Position numbers and translations under genes: made by a program
The notes under the pieces: model-generated
The model's input: the letters and a program-made list of their open reading frames with translations, nothing else
What the model was told of the DNA's origin: nothing
The model's database searches: none
DNA from: Lacinutrix sp.
Lineage (GTDB): Bacteria; Bacteroidota; Bacteroidia; Flavobacteriales; Flavobacteriaceae
Direction: 5' to 3'
Assembly: GCF_029238095.1 (NCBI RefSeq)
Contig: NZ_JAQWGS010000003.1
Span: 1 to 64,000, forward strand
DNA length: 64,000 bases
Shown: in pieces, positions 1 through 9,364 of the stretch
Numbering within the stretch: position 1 is the first letter of the stretch
How the letters are laid out: each line of letters opens with the position of its first letter

Positions 1-243
1 TTATTCGATAAATTAACAGGTACAGAACTTGCAACAGTAACCACAACTCTGCCATTAACAGAAGATTTAAAGGTAAAAGTTTTAGCAAAAGTTAAAGAAC
101 TTACAGGAAAAGAAGTTGCGGTAGAAAATATTATAGACGAAAACATCTTAGGAGGTTTTGTTCTAAGAGTTGGAGATTTACAATACGACGCAAGTATTTT
201 AAATCAACTAAGCAAATTAAAAAGAGAATTTATATTAAACTAA
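1..243 (+). CDS. atpH: ATP synthase F1 subunit delta, C-terminal part (cut by window edge)
   Basis: The frame is open from base 1 and stops at 241-243, giving the last 80 residues. They match the C-terminal region of the delta/OSCP family, with GGFVLRVGDLQYDASI followed by a closing LSKLKREF helix. Delta belongs to the peripheral stalk that ties F1 to subunit b on the cytoplasmic side of the inner membrane. atpA and atpG follow, as expected for an atp operon, but a small secreted-protein gene sits between delta and alpha. The start lies outside the window. Confidence 0.93.
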   Translation, partial: LFDKLTGTELATVTTTLPLTEDLKVKVLAKVKELTGKEVAVENIIDENILGGFVLRVGDLQYDASILNQLSKLKREFILN

Positions 244-245
244 TT

Positions 246-653
246 ATGAAAACTATTAAAACAACATTATTTATTGGGATCCTTCTTTTAGCTTTTTCTG
301 CGAATGCACAAAAAGTTAAAATAAAGAAAGATATTGCCTATGTAAATAAAGTTGAATATTTAAAGTTTGACGACTGTGGTACTTTTTCTGCATCATGTAC
401 TATCATGAATTTAGATGAAGATGATGTAATAGTATTACAATACCAAAGTTTCGATAAGCCATCTCCATCACCTAGAAATCCAAAATCTAAAGCGCCTTAC
501 CAATCAATGGTAAAAGAAAATTACGCAGAGTTAAGGTTTTTAGATATAGATTTAGAGTGCGAAGTTCAATTATCAAGAAAAAAATTAATTAAAGCTTTAT
601 ACAAGTCTGAGGTTTTTAACAAAGACGGAAGCGTTAATCAAGAAAATGCTTAG
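246..653 (+). CDS. Small secreted hypothetical protein, probably truncated by an in-frame TAG
   Basis: This encodes 135 residues beginning with a clear signal peptide (MKTIKTTLFIGILLLAFSANAQ, cleavage after ANA). The mature part is charged and has three Cys residues. I do not recognise the family. ATG lies two bases after the atpH stop, so it is probably cotranscribed with the ATP synthase genes. Past the TAG at 651-653 the same frame stays open for 21 more codons to a second TAG at 717-719. That tail (RFARKYDRNVSGNRPTIIITN) reads like real protein, so the amber codon looks like a recent nonsense change. The present product may still be functional; only homologues can tell. Confidence 0.7.
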   Translation: MKTIKTTLFIGILLLAFSANAQKVKIKKDIAYVNKVEYLKFDDCGTFSASCTIMNLDEDDVIVLQYQSFDKPSPSPRNPKSKAPYQSMVKENYAELRFLDIDLECEVQLSRKKLIKALYKSEVFNKDGSVNQENA

Positions 654-759
654 CGGTTTGCAAGGAAATACGATAGAAATGTTTCAGGAAACAGACCAAC
701 AATAATAATTACAAATTAGAATACAAGGAGTTTATCCTAAAAATTAAATAAATAATAAG

Positions 760-2340
760 ATGGCAGAAGTAAAACCAGCTGAAGTATCAGCAATCTTAAA
801 ACAACAACTTTCAGGATTCGAAGCTAGCGCTTCATTAGACGAAGTTGGAACAGTATTAACTGTAGGTGATGGTATTGTACGTGCTTACGGATTAGCTAAC
901 GCTCAATATGGAGAATTAGTAGAATTCGAAGGCGGTTTAGAAGGTATCGTACTTAACCTTGAAGAAGATAATGTAGGTATTGTATTATTAGGAACTTCAG
1001 TAGGAGTAAGAGAAGGTTCTACAGTAAAGCGTACAGAACGTATTGCATCTATTAAAGTAGGTGAAGGTATTGTTGGTCGTGTTGTAGATACTTTAGGAAA
1101 CCCTATTGATGGAAAAGGACCTATTACTGGTGAAACTTACGAGATGCCTTTAGAGCGTAAAGCACCTGGTGTTATTTACAGAGAACCAGTAACAGAGCCA
1201 TTACAAACAGGAATTAAAGCCATTGATGCCATGATTCCAGTTGGTAGAGGACAACGTGAGTTAGTAATTGGAGATAGACAGACAGGTAAAACTGCAGTTT
1301 GTATTGATGCTATCTTAAATCAAAAAGAATTTTACGATGCAGGTGAGCCTGTATATTGTATATATGTTGCTGTAGGTCAAAAGGCTTCAACAGTAGCTTT
1401 AATTGCTAAAACTTTAGAAGAAAAAGGAGCTTTAGCATATACGACAATAGTAGCTGCAAACGCATCAGATCCTGCTGCAATGCAAGTGTATGCACCAATG
1501 ACAGGAGCATCTATTGGAGAATATTTTAGAGATACTGGTAGACCAGCTTTAATTGTTTTTGATGATTTATCAAAACAAGCCGTTGCATACCGTGAGGTAT
1601 CTTTATTATTAAGACGTCCACCAGGACGTGAGGCATATCCTGGAGATGTTTTCTACTTACACTCAAGATTATTAGAGCGTTCAGCAAAAATTATTAATAA
1701 TGATGCTATTGCTAAAGAGATGAATGATTTACCAGATTCATTAAAACCATTAGTAAAAGGTGGTGGTTCTCTAACAGCTTTACCAATTATTGAAACACAA
1801 GCAGGTGATGTATCAGCTTATATCCCAACAAACGTAATTTCTATTACAGATGGACAAATTTTCTTAGATGGAGATTTATTTAACTCTGGTGTACGTCCAG
1901 CAATTAATGTAGGTATTTCTGTATCTCGTGTAGGTGGTAATGCTCAGATTAAATCCATGAAAAAAGTATCTGGAACATTAAAATTAGATCAAGCACAGTA
2001 TCGTGAATTAGAAGCGTTTGCTAAGTTTGGTTCAGATTTAGATGCAGTTACTTTAAACGTAATTAATAAAGGTAAGCGTAATGTTGAGATTTTAAAACAA
2101 GGTCAAAACGATCCGTTTACAGTAGAAGATCAAGTAGCAATTATTTATGCTGGATCTAAAAATTTACTAAAGGACGTACCTGTAGAAAAAGTAAAAGAAT
2201 TTGAACGCGATTATTTAGAGTTCTTAAACGCAAAACATAGAGACGTATTAGATACTTTAAAAGCAGGGAAATTAACAGATGAGGTTACAGACACTTTAAC
2301 AACTGTTTGTAAAGACCTTTCTGCTAAATATAGATCATAA
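760..2340 (+). CDS. atpA: ATP synthase F1 subunit alpha
   Basis: At 526 residues it is full length for AtpA. Visible features are the N-terminal beta-barrel domain (about 25-95), the P-loop GDRQTGKT at 171-178, the alpha-subunit signature region around [14 protein letters not shown], and a C-terminal helical domain. Alpha forms the alpha3beta3 hexamer with beta and carries the non-catalytic nucleotide sites. It lies 106 bases after the small secreted ORF and 59 bases before atpG. The beta gene is not in this window. In Bacteroidota it is often at a separate locus, which fits. Confidence 0.98.
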   Translation: MAEVKPAEVSAILKQQLSGFEASASLDEVGTVLTVGDGIVRAYGLANAQYGELVEFEGGLEGIVLNLEEDNVGIVLLGTSVGVREGSTVKRTERIASIKVGEGIVGRVVDTLGNPIDGKGPITGETYEMPLERKAPGVIYREPVTEPLQTGIKAIDAMIPVGRGQRELVIGDRQTGKTAVCIDAILNQKEFYDAGEPVYCIYVAVGQKASTVALIAKTLEEKGALAYTTIVAANASDPAAMQVYAPMTGASIGEYFRDTGRPALIVFDDLSKQAVAYREVSLLLRRPPGREAYPGDVFYLHSRLLERSAKIINNDAIAKEMNDLPDSLKPLVKGGGSLTALPIIETQAGDVSAYIPTNVISITDGQIFLDGDLFNSGVRPAINVGISVSRVGGNAQIKSMKKVSGTLKLDQAQYRELEAFAKFGSDLDAVTLNVINKGKRNVEILKQGQNDPFTVEDQVAIIYAGSKNLLKDVPVEKVKEFERDYLEFLNAKHRDVLDTLKAGKLTDEVTDTLTTVCKDLSAKYRS

Positions 2341-2399
2341 TTAACATTACTGCTTTTAAACATTTAGAAGCAGGAATATTATATTTCATATTTTAAAAT

Positions 2400-3260
2400 A
2401 TGGCAAATTTAAAAGAAATACGTAATAGAATATCGTCAGTGTCTTCGACAATGCAGATTACTAGTGCCATGAAAATGGTATCTGCTGCTAAGTTAAAGAA
2501 AGCGCAAGATGCTATTACTGCAATGCGTCCTTATGCAGATAAGCTAACCGAGCTTTTACAGAGCTTAAGTGCAACTCTTGATGCAGATTCTGGAAGTCAG
2601 TATTCTGAAGAAAGAGACATTAAAAATGTACTTATAGTTTCAATTTCTTCAAATAGAGGTTTAGCTGGTGCTTTTAACTCGAATATTATCAAGCAAACAC
2701 AACATTTAATTGATAATGTACATTCTGGAAAAAAGGTATCTGTAATAGCTATTGGAAAGAAAATTAATGATGCTTTTTCTAAAAAAGGTATTGTAGTTGC
2801 AAATCATAGTAGTATTTACGATGATTTAACTTTCGATAATGTTGCAACAATAGCAGAGGTTTTAATGGATAAGTTTGTAACAGGCGAATTTGATAAAATA
2901 GAAATCGTTTACAACAAATTTAAAAATGCGGCTACTCAAATTGTAATGACAGAGCAATTTTTACCAATAGTACCAGTAGAAGGAGAGGCTAATGTAAATT
3001 CAGATTATGTTTTTGAGCCATCAAAAATTGAAATTGTAGAGCAATTAATACCTAAGTCTTTAAAAACACAATTATACAAAGGGATTAGAGATAGTTTTGC
3101 AAGTGAGCATGGTGCACGTATGACAGCGATGCACAAAGCAACAGATAATGCAACCGAACTTAGAGATCAATTAAAATTAACATACAATAAAGCACGTCAG
3201 GCATCTATTACTAATGAGATATTAGAGATTGTTGGTGGTGCAGAAGCTTTAAATAATTAA
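2400..3260 (+). CDS. atpG: ATP synthase F1 subunit gamma
   Basis: The product has 286 residues. The N-terminal helix MANLKEIRNRISSVSSTMQI and the C-terminal helix (ATDNATELRDQLKLTYNKAR) form the antiparallel coiled coil of the rotor shaft, and a Rossmann-like middle lies between them. It couples c-ring rotation to catalysis in the alpha3beta3 head. It is the last gene of this atp stretch and is followed within 45 bases by a strong intrinsic terminator, so the operon ends here. Confidence 0.97.
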   Translation: MANLKEIRNRISSVSSTMQITSAMKMVSAAKLKKAQDAITAMRPYADKLTELLQSLSATLDADSGSQYSEERDIKNVLIVSISSNRGLAGAFNSNIIKQTQHLIDNVHSGKKVSVIAIGKKINDAFSKKGIVVANHSSIYDDLTFDNVATIAEVLMDKFVTGEFDKIEIVYNKFKNAATQIVMTEQFLPIVPVEGEANVNSDYVFEPSKIEIVEQLIPKSLKTQLYKGIRDSFASEHGARMTAMHKATDNATELRDQLKLTYNKARQASITNEILEIVGGAEALNN

Positions 3261-3302
3261 TTTCTATTTTTTTAGAAATAGAAAATTAAAAAGTTAGTAT
3301 AA

Positions 3303-3334
3303 AAAACCTTGTTCAAATAGAGCAAGGTTTTTTT
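3303..3334 (+). terminator. Intrinsic terminator after atpG
   Basis: AAAACCTTG at 3303-3311 pairs with CAAGGTTTT at 3323-3331, and TTC/GAG extends the stem towards a five-base loop. A run of T ends at 3334. This is a textbook rho-independent terminator closing the atp operon. Confidence 0.85.
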
Positions 3335-3411
3335 CGTTTTACCCACATATTGAATTTAATAAAAAACGGAATGAATATTGTTTTACTATATTTAGAATTA
3401 AATTTAAAAAC

Positions 3412-4014
3412 ATGAAACGATATAAAACAGTAGTATTTTTTACTTTATCAATAGTAATGCTATCAAGTTTAACACAATGTAAGTGTTCTAAAGAATCTAC
3501 AACTATGGAAAAAGCTCAATCTACTAGTCATTCTCAACAAACAGACGAAATTGGACAAACAAATGAAGGAGACGAAAACCAAGTAACACAAGTTAGAGGT
3601 AAACAAATGCCTCTTTTTATAAGAGACACTTATTTTCAACGTTCTATTTCTGGAAAGGAAGAAGGAGGGTCTGGAATAAATATTTATTTTCCTACCTTAA
3701 TTAATAAATCTAATTACAAACTAGAGAAGGTCTATTTTAGAGGGATGATTGGTGAAATGCAGTCTGGTAAAGCATCACATTTTGCAAATCTAAAATCAAA
3801 TAAAGTTGGTCTTATCATGAGTAATGAGGACAAAGCCGAATATGGCAATACTGTTCCAACTAAGCCAGAACCTTTTCCTTTCGAATTAAAAGATAACGAA
3901 TGCATGATTAGCTATCTGGACAATGGTGAAACTAAATATTTTCAAGTGTATAATATTGTTGAGAAAGCTGCAAAATATTATCCTTCTGCTCCTCCAAAAC
4001 AAAATAAAGATTAG
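3412..4014 (+). CDS. Hypothetical lipoprotein
   Basis: This is a 200-residue protein with an N-terminal hydrophobic stretch ending in LTQC (Cys23), a plausible though non-ideal lipobox. A Ser/Thr/Gln-rich linker (about 25-65) precedes a globular part with PTLINKSNYKLEKVYFRG and a C-terminal KDNECMISYLDNGETKYFQV segment. I do not recognise the family. It stands alone between the atp terminator and the flippase gene, with its own upstream region. It probably sits on the periplasmic or outer-membrane side. No function is proposed. Confidence 0.75.
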   Translation: MKRYKTVVFFTLSIVMLSSLTQCKCSKESTTMEKAQSTSHSQQTDEIGQTNEGDENQVTQVRGKQMPLFIRDTYFQRSISGKEEGGSGINIYFPTLINKSNYKLEKVYFRGMIGEMQSGKASHFANLKSNKVGLIMSNEDKAEYGNTVPTKPEPFPFELKDNECMISYLDNGETKYFQVYNIVEKAAKYYPSAPPKQNKD

Positions 4015-4136
4015 TTTTTTAGTGTAAGAGTACATAAACTAAAATTTAAACCCATTATCAAATGGCAAAATCTAATCTAAATACTTTTATAGGTCTCACA
4101 AAAACAATACATTTAAGCTAATAATTATATACCAAT

Positions 4137-5594
4137 TTGAGCGGATTTAAATCTCTTTTTAAACAAACATTTATTTACGGTTTAGCAACTGTATTACCAC
4201 GAATGTTAACCTTTATTTTGGTGCCATTGTATACAAATCCAACTGTATTATCTACAGCAGAGTATGGACGCGTTTCTTTTATATTTGCCTACTTCGTGCT
4301 TTTTAATGTGGTTCTAGCTTATGGAATGGAAACTGCCTTTTTTAGGTTTTTTAATAAAGTTGAAGATCAAGAAAAAGTAACTAGCACATCTTCCATTTCA
4401 CTAATAATAAGTTCATTTGTTTTATTAGGTGGAGCTTTTCTTCTTAGAAATCATATATCAACACTAATTAATATAGAACTAAAATATCTAAACTTAATTT
4501 TTATAATTTTACTTTTAGATGCTTTGGTTATTATTCCATTTGCTTGGTTGCGAGCAACAGCAAGACCTATGCGCTATGCAATTATTAAAATATTAAACGT
4601 AGCAATAAATTTAGGTCTCAATGTTTTCTTGTTATTGTATTTAAAAGGCTTAGCTCAGAGTCATTCTGTTTTTAATATTATTTACATTCAGGATTTCGAA
4701 ATCAGTTATATATTTATATCTAATTTAATTGCTAGTGCAATTACGTTAATACTATTACTCTCATTTTACACTAAAATTAAATTTAGATTCGACACAGAGC
4801 TTTGGAAAAAAATGATGCGCTATGCTATGCCAGTTTTAATTGCTGGTATTGCATTTTCTATAAACGAAACGTTCGATCGTATTTTATTAGAAAAACTATT
4901 ACCAGAAAATATAGCAGATGAACAAATAGGAATGTACTCAGCCTGTTACAAACTCGCGTTGTTCATGACCTTATTTGCAACCGCTTTCCGTTTAGGAATT
5001 GAGCCTTACTTTTTTAGTCATTCTAAAACAGAAAATCCGCAAAAAAATTACGCAAAAATATTAGAGTACTTTGTAGCATTAGGCTCTGTAATTCTATTGG
5101 GTGTTGTTGTTTTTGCAGATGTTTTAAAACCTTATATAATTAGAAGTGAAGCCTATTACGAAGCCATGTGGATAGTACCATTTATTCTATTAGCAAACTT
5201 TTGTTTAGGTATTTATCATAACCTTTCCGTTTGGTACAAAATTACAGATCGCACAAAGTTTGGTGCTTATATTTCAATATTTGGAGCTATCATTACATTG
5301 GTATTAAATTATGTGTTAATTCCTAAAATTGGCTTTAAAGGCTCAGCTATCGCTACACTTTCAGCTTATGCTTTAATGATGTTTTTGTCTTTTTTCTTTG
5401 GAAGAAAATACTATCCTGTTCCATATAATTTAAAAAAGATTATACTTTATTTTGGACTGTCAACAACACTTTCTATGTTGTATTTTTACATTTTTAGAGG
5501 TGATTATATTATTGGAATTGGAGCATTAATTGTATTTTTAGGCATCGTTTTTCAGCTTGAAAAAAAGGAATTAAAACAATTATTAAACAAATAA
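4137..5594 (+). CDS. Polysaccharide flippase (Wzx/MATE-like)
   Basis: This 485-residue membrane protein has roughly 12-14 hydrophobic segments along its whole length. It belongs to the polysaccharide-biosynthesis export family, with the typical opening SLFKQTFIYGLATVLPRML. It likely flips lipid-linked glycan units across the inner membrane for O-antigen or capsule. The start is a TTG, chosen because no ATG lies near the conserved N-terminus and the region upstream is non-coding. dut and a sugar nucleotidyltransferase follow, so the neighbourhood concerns surface glycans. The substrate is unknown. Confidence 0.88.
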   Translation: MSGFKSLFKQTFIYGLATVLPRMLTFILVPLYTNPTVLSTAEYGRVSFIFAYFVLFNVVLAYGMETAFFRFFNKVEDQEKVTSTSSISLIISSFVLLGGAFLLRNHISTLINIELKYLNLIFIILLLDALVIIPFAWLRATARPMRYAIIKILNVAINLGLNVFLLLYLKGLAQSHSVFNIIYIQDFEISYIFISNLIASAITLILLLSFYTKIKFRFDTELWKKMMRYAMPVLIAGIAFSINETFDRILLEKLLPENIADEQIGMYSACYKLALFMTLFATAFRLGIEPYFFSHSKTENPQKNYAKILEYFVALGSVILLGVVVFADVLKPYIIRSEAYYEAMWIVPFILLANFCLGIYHNLSVWYKITDRTKFGAYISIFGAIITLVLNYVLIPKIGFKGSAIATLSAYALMMFLSFFFGRKYYPVPYNLKKIILYFGLSTTLSMLYFYIFRGDYIIGIGALIVFLGIVFQLEKKELKQLLNK

Positions 5595-5642
5595 TCTAAA
5601 TCTCATTCTGAATAAAAGTTAAGAATCTCAAATAAATTTTTA

Positions 5643-6077
5643 ATGCAAATAAAAATAATAAACAAATCTGCTCACGCTTTACCACACTACGAAACCATTG
5701 CCTCAGCAGGAATGGATTTACGAGCAAATATTCAAGAAAACATAATACTAAAACCTATGGATCGTGCCATAGTGCCAACAGGCTTGTTTTTAGAACTTCC
5801 TTTAGGTACAGAAGCACAAGTAAGACCAAGAAGTGGTCTTGCAGCAAAAAAAGGCATTACAGTGCTTAACGCTCCAGGAACTATAGATGCAGATTACAGA
5901 GGTGAAGTAGGTGTAATATTAGTTAATTTATCTACAGAAGTATTTATAGTCGAAAATGGAGAACGCATAGCACAATTAGTTATTGCTAAGCATAAAAGGG
6001 CAGAATGGATAGAAGTTAAAACGCTTTCTGAAACTAAGAGAGGAGCAGGTGGCTTTGGAAGCACAGGGGTAAAATAA
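5643..6077 (+). CDS. dut: dUTP diphosphatase
   Basis: At 144 residues this is the usual trimeric dUTPase size. The family motifs are present: [19 protein letters not shown] (about 63-73), [16 protein letters not shown] with the catalytic Asp, GERIAQLVI, and the C-terminal [10 protein letters not shown] that closes over the active site. It hydrolyses dUTP to dUMP and pyrophosphate, keeping uracil out of DNA and feeding thymidylate synthesis. It lies between the flippase and nucleotidyltransferase genes on the same strand, probably one transcript. Confidence 0.97.
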   Translation: MQIKIINKSAHALPHYETIASAGMDLRANIQENIILKPMDRAIVPTGLFLELPLGTEAQVRPRSGLAAKKGITVLNAPGTIDADYRGEVGVILVNLSTEVFIVENGERIAQLVIAKHKRAEWIEVKTLSETKRGAGGFGSTGVK

Positions 6078-6151
6078 TTTAGGAACATTAATCGTAAATT
6101 TCTAGAAAAAATAAATCAATAACTAAATAAAAAATAAACCAACCTTATAAT

Positions 6152-7171
6152 ATGAAAATAATTGTACCAATGGCAGGAAGAGGTTCTCGACTGCGTCCAC
6201 ATAGTTTAACAGTTCCAAAACCGTTAATTCCTGTTGCAGGACTACCAATAGTGCATCGTTTAGTTAAAGACATAGTAAAAGTATTAAATCAACCAATCGA
6301 AGAGATTGCTTTTGTATTAGGCGATCCAGCTTGGTTTGGTGACGATGTAGTAGCCAGCTTAAAAGACCTAGCAAAAAATTTAGGCGCAAAGGCATCTATT
6401 TATAGACAAGATCAACCTTTAGGAACAGGTCATGCTATTATGTGTGCAAAAGAGTCGCTTTCTGGACCAGCAGTTATTGCTTATGCAGATACACTTATTC
6501 GAGCCAGTTTTAACTTAGATCCAGAAGCAGATGCCGTAATTTGGGTAAAACAAGTAGAAAAACCAGAAGCGTATGGTGTTGTTAAGTTAAACGATAAAAA
6601 AGAGATTGTTGAATTGGTTGAAAAGCCAGAACAATTTGTAAGCGATTTAGCAGTTATTGGAATTTACTATTTTAAAGAAGTTTCAGTATTAAAAGCTGAG
6701 CTTCAAAAAGTGTTAGATAACAATATAATTAATGGAGGCGAATACCAAATTAACGATGGTATTAAAGGCATGATGTCTAACGGAAAAGTATTTAAAACAG
6801 GTGAAGTTAGCGAATGGATGGATTGTGGTAATAAAGCTGTTACCTTAGAAACTAACCAACGTATGTTAGGTTTTTTAAAAGCAGATGGTGAAGAACAATT
6901 AATAGCAACCTCTGTAAAAAACGAAAACTCAAACATTATTGAGCCTTGTTATATAGGTGAAAATGTAGTGTTAAAAAACACAACCATTGGACCAAATGTA
7001 TCTATTGGTAACCATTGCGTTATTGAAAACAGTACAATTAAAAATAGCTTAATACAAAATAATACCACAATAAAAAACGCTAATTTAGACCAAGCTATGA
7101 TTGGTAATCATGTTAAGTACGATGGTAAATTTACCAAAATTAGTATTGGTGATTATTCAGTTTTGGAATAA
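6152..7171 (+). CDS. Sugar-1-phosphate nucleotidyltransferase
   Basis: This 339-residue protein has the nucleotidyltransferase fold, starting MKIIVPMAGRGSRLRPHSLTVPKPL (glycine-rich nucleotide loop plus PKPL). GTGHAI and ADTL follow, the latter carrying a probable metal-binding Asp. The C-terminal third has hexapeptide-like repeats (IGENVVLKNTTIGPNVSIGNHCVIENSTI) forming a left-handed beta helix. It should couple NTP and a sugar 1-phosphate to give an NDP-sugar for glycan synthesis. Glucose-1-phosphate thymidylyl- or uridylyltransferase is most likely, but the sugar cannot be read off. Confidence 0.88.
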   Translation: MKIIVPMAGRGSRLRPHSLTVPKPLIPVAGLPIVHRLVKDIVKVLNQPIEEIAFVLGDPAWFGDDVVASLKDLAKNLGAKASIYRQDQPLGTGHAIMCAKESLSGPAVIAYADTLIRASFNLDPEADAVIWVKQVEKPEAYGVVKLNDKKEIVELVEKPEQFVSDLAVIGIYYFKEVSVLKAELQKVLDNNIINGGEYQINDGIKGMMSNGKVFKTGEVSEWMDCGNKAVTLETNQRMLGFLKADGEEQLIATSVKNENSNIIEPCYIGENVVLKNTTIGPNVSIGNHCVIENSTIKNSLIQNNTTIKNANLDQAMIGNHVKYDGKFTKISIGDYSVLE

Positions 7172-7178
7172 CTATTGA

Positions 7179-7210
7179 TTGTAGAATGTTACGCTGAGCT
7201 TGTTGAAGCA
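7179..7210 (+). repeat. Relic of a dispersed intergenic repeat
   Basis: The stretch ACGCTGAGCTTGTTGAAGCA just before the TPR gene resembles half of the TTCGA-containing palindromic elements seen more fully at 50392 and 58410. A longer reading frame starting with TTG at 7175 would translate this repeat, which is why ATG 7220 was preferred for the next gene. Assignment is by eye. Confidence 0.4.
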
Positions 7211-7219
7211 TTTATAAAA

Positions 7220-8587
7220 ATGAAAAACAAAATACATTATATATTACTTTTTATCTTCGGATTGCTACTCTTCTCTCAGGCTACATCTGCACAAGTAGAT
7301 TCTAAAGCTAAACCAGATGATGATCTTGGAAATGTTACAGATGAGTTTCAAGAATTATTCTACGAGGCGCTTCAGCAAAAAGCAATAGAAAATTACGATA
7401 AAGCCATTGTTGCACTTCAAAAGTGTATTGCAATAGATGATTCTGAATCTATTCTTTATTTTGAATTAGGTAAAAATTACAATAAGCTTATAAACTATGG
7501 ATCAGCAGAAGATGCACTTAAAAAAGCAATAAGCATTGTTCCAGATAACGAGTGGTATTTAGATGAATTATACGAAAGCTATGCGCAGCAAAAAGAGTAT
7601 AGTAAAGCAATAAAAACAATTAAGCAGCTAGTAAAATACCATCCAGATTATAAAGAGGATTTAGCAGCATTATACGTTAAAACAAAAAATTATAAAGAGG
7701 CACTTAAAGTATTAGACGATTTAGATCAAGAGTTAGGAGTTACAGATGTTAGAGACCGTTTACGAAATCAAATTTACAATGCAACAGGTCAAAAAAAACA
7801 ACAAATAAAAAACCTCGAAGATCGTGTTGATAATAATCCAGATGCCGAAAAAAACTATTTAGCACTAATCTTTAGATACAGTGAAAATAACGAGAATAAA
7901 AAAGCTTTTGAAACCGCTAAAAAATTATTGGAAATTAAGCCAGAATCACAACTAGTTCATCTCGCTCTTTATAAATTTTATCTTGAAGAAGACAATGTAA
8001 CTATGGCAAAACAGTCTATGAAAGTTGTTTTATCAAGCAAACAAATAAAGCCAGAAGCTAAGTTAAAAGTAATAAAAGACTTTGTGAGTTTTGTAAGTAA
8101 AAACCCTGAATACGAAAAAGACTTAGTAGAAATCACAACTTTAGTTACAGAGGATACTGCAGATGCTAAAACGTTTGTAGAAATAGCAGAATATTATTTA
8201 GAAAAAAACAATAAAGTAAAAGCAATAGAATATTATACAAAAGCACAAGCACAAGAGCCTGAAAATTTTGGAATATTAAGAAATATTATTTTATTACATA
8301 TCGATTTAAATGAGTTTGAACAAGCAGAACAAAAAAGTACTTTAGGTCTAGAAAAGTATCCATCTCAACCTGTACTTTATTTAATAAATGGTGTAGCATT
8401 TAATCAATTATCTCAACACAAACAAGCCATACAAAGTCTTGAAATAGGATTAGATTACATTATAGAAGATAATAAAATGGAAGCCGATTTTTATAAGCAG
8501 TTAAGTAAAGCTTACAAAGGTTTAAACAATTTAGCTAAAGCAAAAACGTTTAGTGATAAAGCTAAAAAGTTAGAAATCCCAAATTAA
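7220..8587 (+). CDS. TPR-repeat exported protein
   Basis: The product has 455 residues from ATG 7220. This start gives a clean signal peptide (MKNKIHYILLFIFGLLLFSQATSAQ); an upstream TTG would translate repeat DNA. The rest is a helical solenoid of tetratricopeptide repeats, for example AIVALQKCIAIDDSESILYFELGKN and AIEYYTKAQAQEPENFGIL. It is likely a periplasmic scaffold. Its stop touches the ATG of the DUF4292 lipoprotein with no gap, and the EnvC-like gene follows, so the three probably act together at the cell envelope. The binding partner is unknown. Confidence 0.88.
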   Translation: MKNKIHYILLFIFGLLLFSQATSAQVDSKAKPDDDLGNVTDEFQELFYEALQQKAIENYDKAIVALQKCIAIDDSESILYFELGKNYNKLINYGSAEDALKKAISIVPDNEWYLDELYESYAQQKEYSKAIKTIKQLVKYHPDYKEDLAALYVKTKNYKEALKVLDDLDQELGVTDVRDRLRNQIYNATGQKKQQIKNLEDRVDNNPDAEKNYLALIFRYSENNENKKAFETAKKLLEIKPESQLVHLALYKFYLEEDNVTMAKQSMKVVLSSKQIKPEAKLKVIKDFVSFVSKNPEYEKDLVEITTLVTEDTADAKTFVEIAEYYLEKNNKVKAIEYYTKAQAQEPENFGILRNIILLHIDLNEFEQAEQKSTLGLEKYPSQPVLYLINGVAFNQLSQHKQAIQSLEIGLDYIIEDNKMEADFYKQLSKAYKGLNNLAKAKTFSDKAKKLEIPN

Positions 8588-9364
8588 ATGACCTTTAGAC
8601 CACAAATATTTTCGCTAATACTTTTAATCTGTATTGGTTTTGTAAGTTGTAAATCTGCTAAAACAATAGCAGATAATGGCACCTTAAATACAAACCTTTC
8701 TGCAAAACAAATTATTAAAAACAATACTAAAAATAATACTAAGCTAAATACGTTAAGTGGACGATTAAAAATAGATTCTAACGATGGAGAAAAGTCGCAG
8801 TCTGCTTCTGTATCTTTTAGAATGGAAAAGGACAAAACTATTTGGATGAGTAAGTTAGGAATTGTTAAAGCACTTATTACTCCTAATAGAGTAGCTTTTT
8901 ACAATAAATTAGATGGCACATATTTTGATGGAGATTTCACTTATTTAAGTCAGTTGTTAGGCACAGAGTTAGACTTTAACAAAGTACAAGCATTACTTTT
9001 AGGAGAGCCTGTTTTTAAACCCAATGCAAAAGATTATGAAGCTTCTGTTTTCGAAAAATCGTATATGCTTAAACCTATAACTCAAAATGACGTATTTGAA
9101 TTGTTTATGCTATTTAATCCAACTCACTTTAAAATGGATTCTCAGCAAATAAGCCAATCTAAAGTGCAACGTCATCTTGAAATTAATTATTTAGCATATC
9201 AAAATGTTGAAAAAGAAATAGTACCAGAGCGCATTAAAATTATTGCCCTTGAGAATGACGATCAATTAAGTATAGATTTAGTATTTAAAGGTGTAGAACT
9301 AAATAAAAACCTTAGGTTTCCTTTCTCTATTCCTTCAGGTTATAAACTAATTACTCTTAAATAA
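8588..9364 (+). CDS. DUF4292-type lipoprotein
   Basis: This 258-residue lipoprotein has a signal peptide ending FVSC (Cys21). The body matches the DUF4292 pattern of Bacteroidota, with SGRLKIDSNDGEKSQSASVSFRMEKDKTIWMS, a PNRVAFYNKLDGTYFDGD segment, and an end on FSIPSGYKLI. The fold may resemble LolA/LolB lipoprotein carriers, but this is from memory of the family rather than shown here. The gene directly follows the TPR gene and its TAA overlaps the next ATG as TAATG, indicating coupled translation with the EnvC-like protein. Confidence 0.85.
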   Translation: MTFRPQIFSLILLICIGFVSCKSAKTIADNGTLNTNLSAKQIIKNNTKNNTKLNTLSGRLKIDSNDGEKSQSASVSFRMEKDKTIWMSKLGIVKALITPNRVAFYNKLDGTYFDGDFTYLSQLLGTELDFNKVQALLLGEPVFKPNAKDYEASVFEKSYMLKPITQNDVFELFMLFNPTHFKMDSQQISQSKVQRHLEINYLAYQNVEKEIVPERIKIIALENDDQLSIDLVFKGVELNKNLRFPFSIPSGYKLITLK

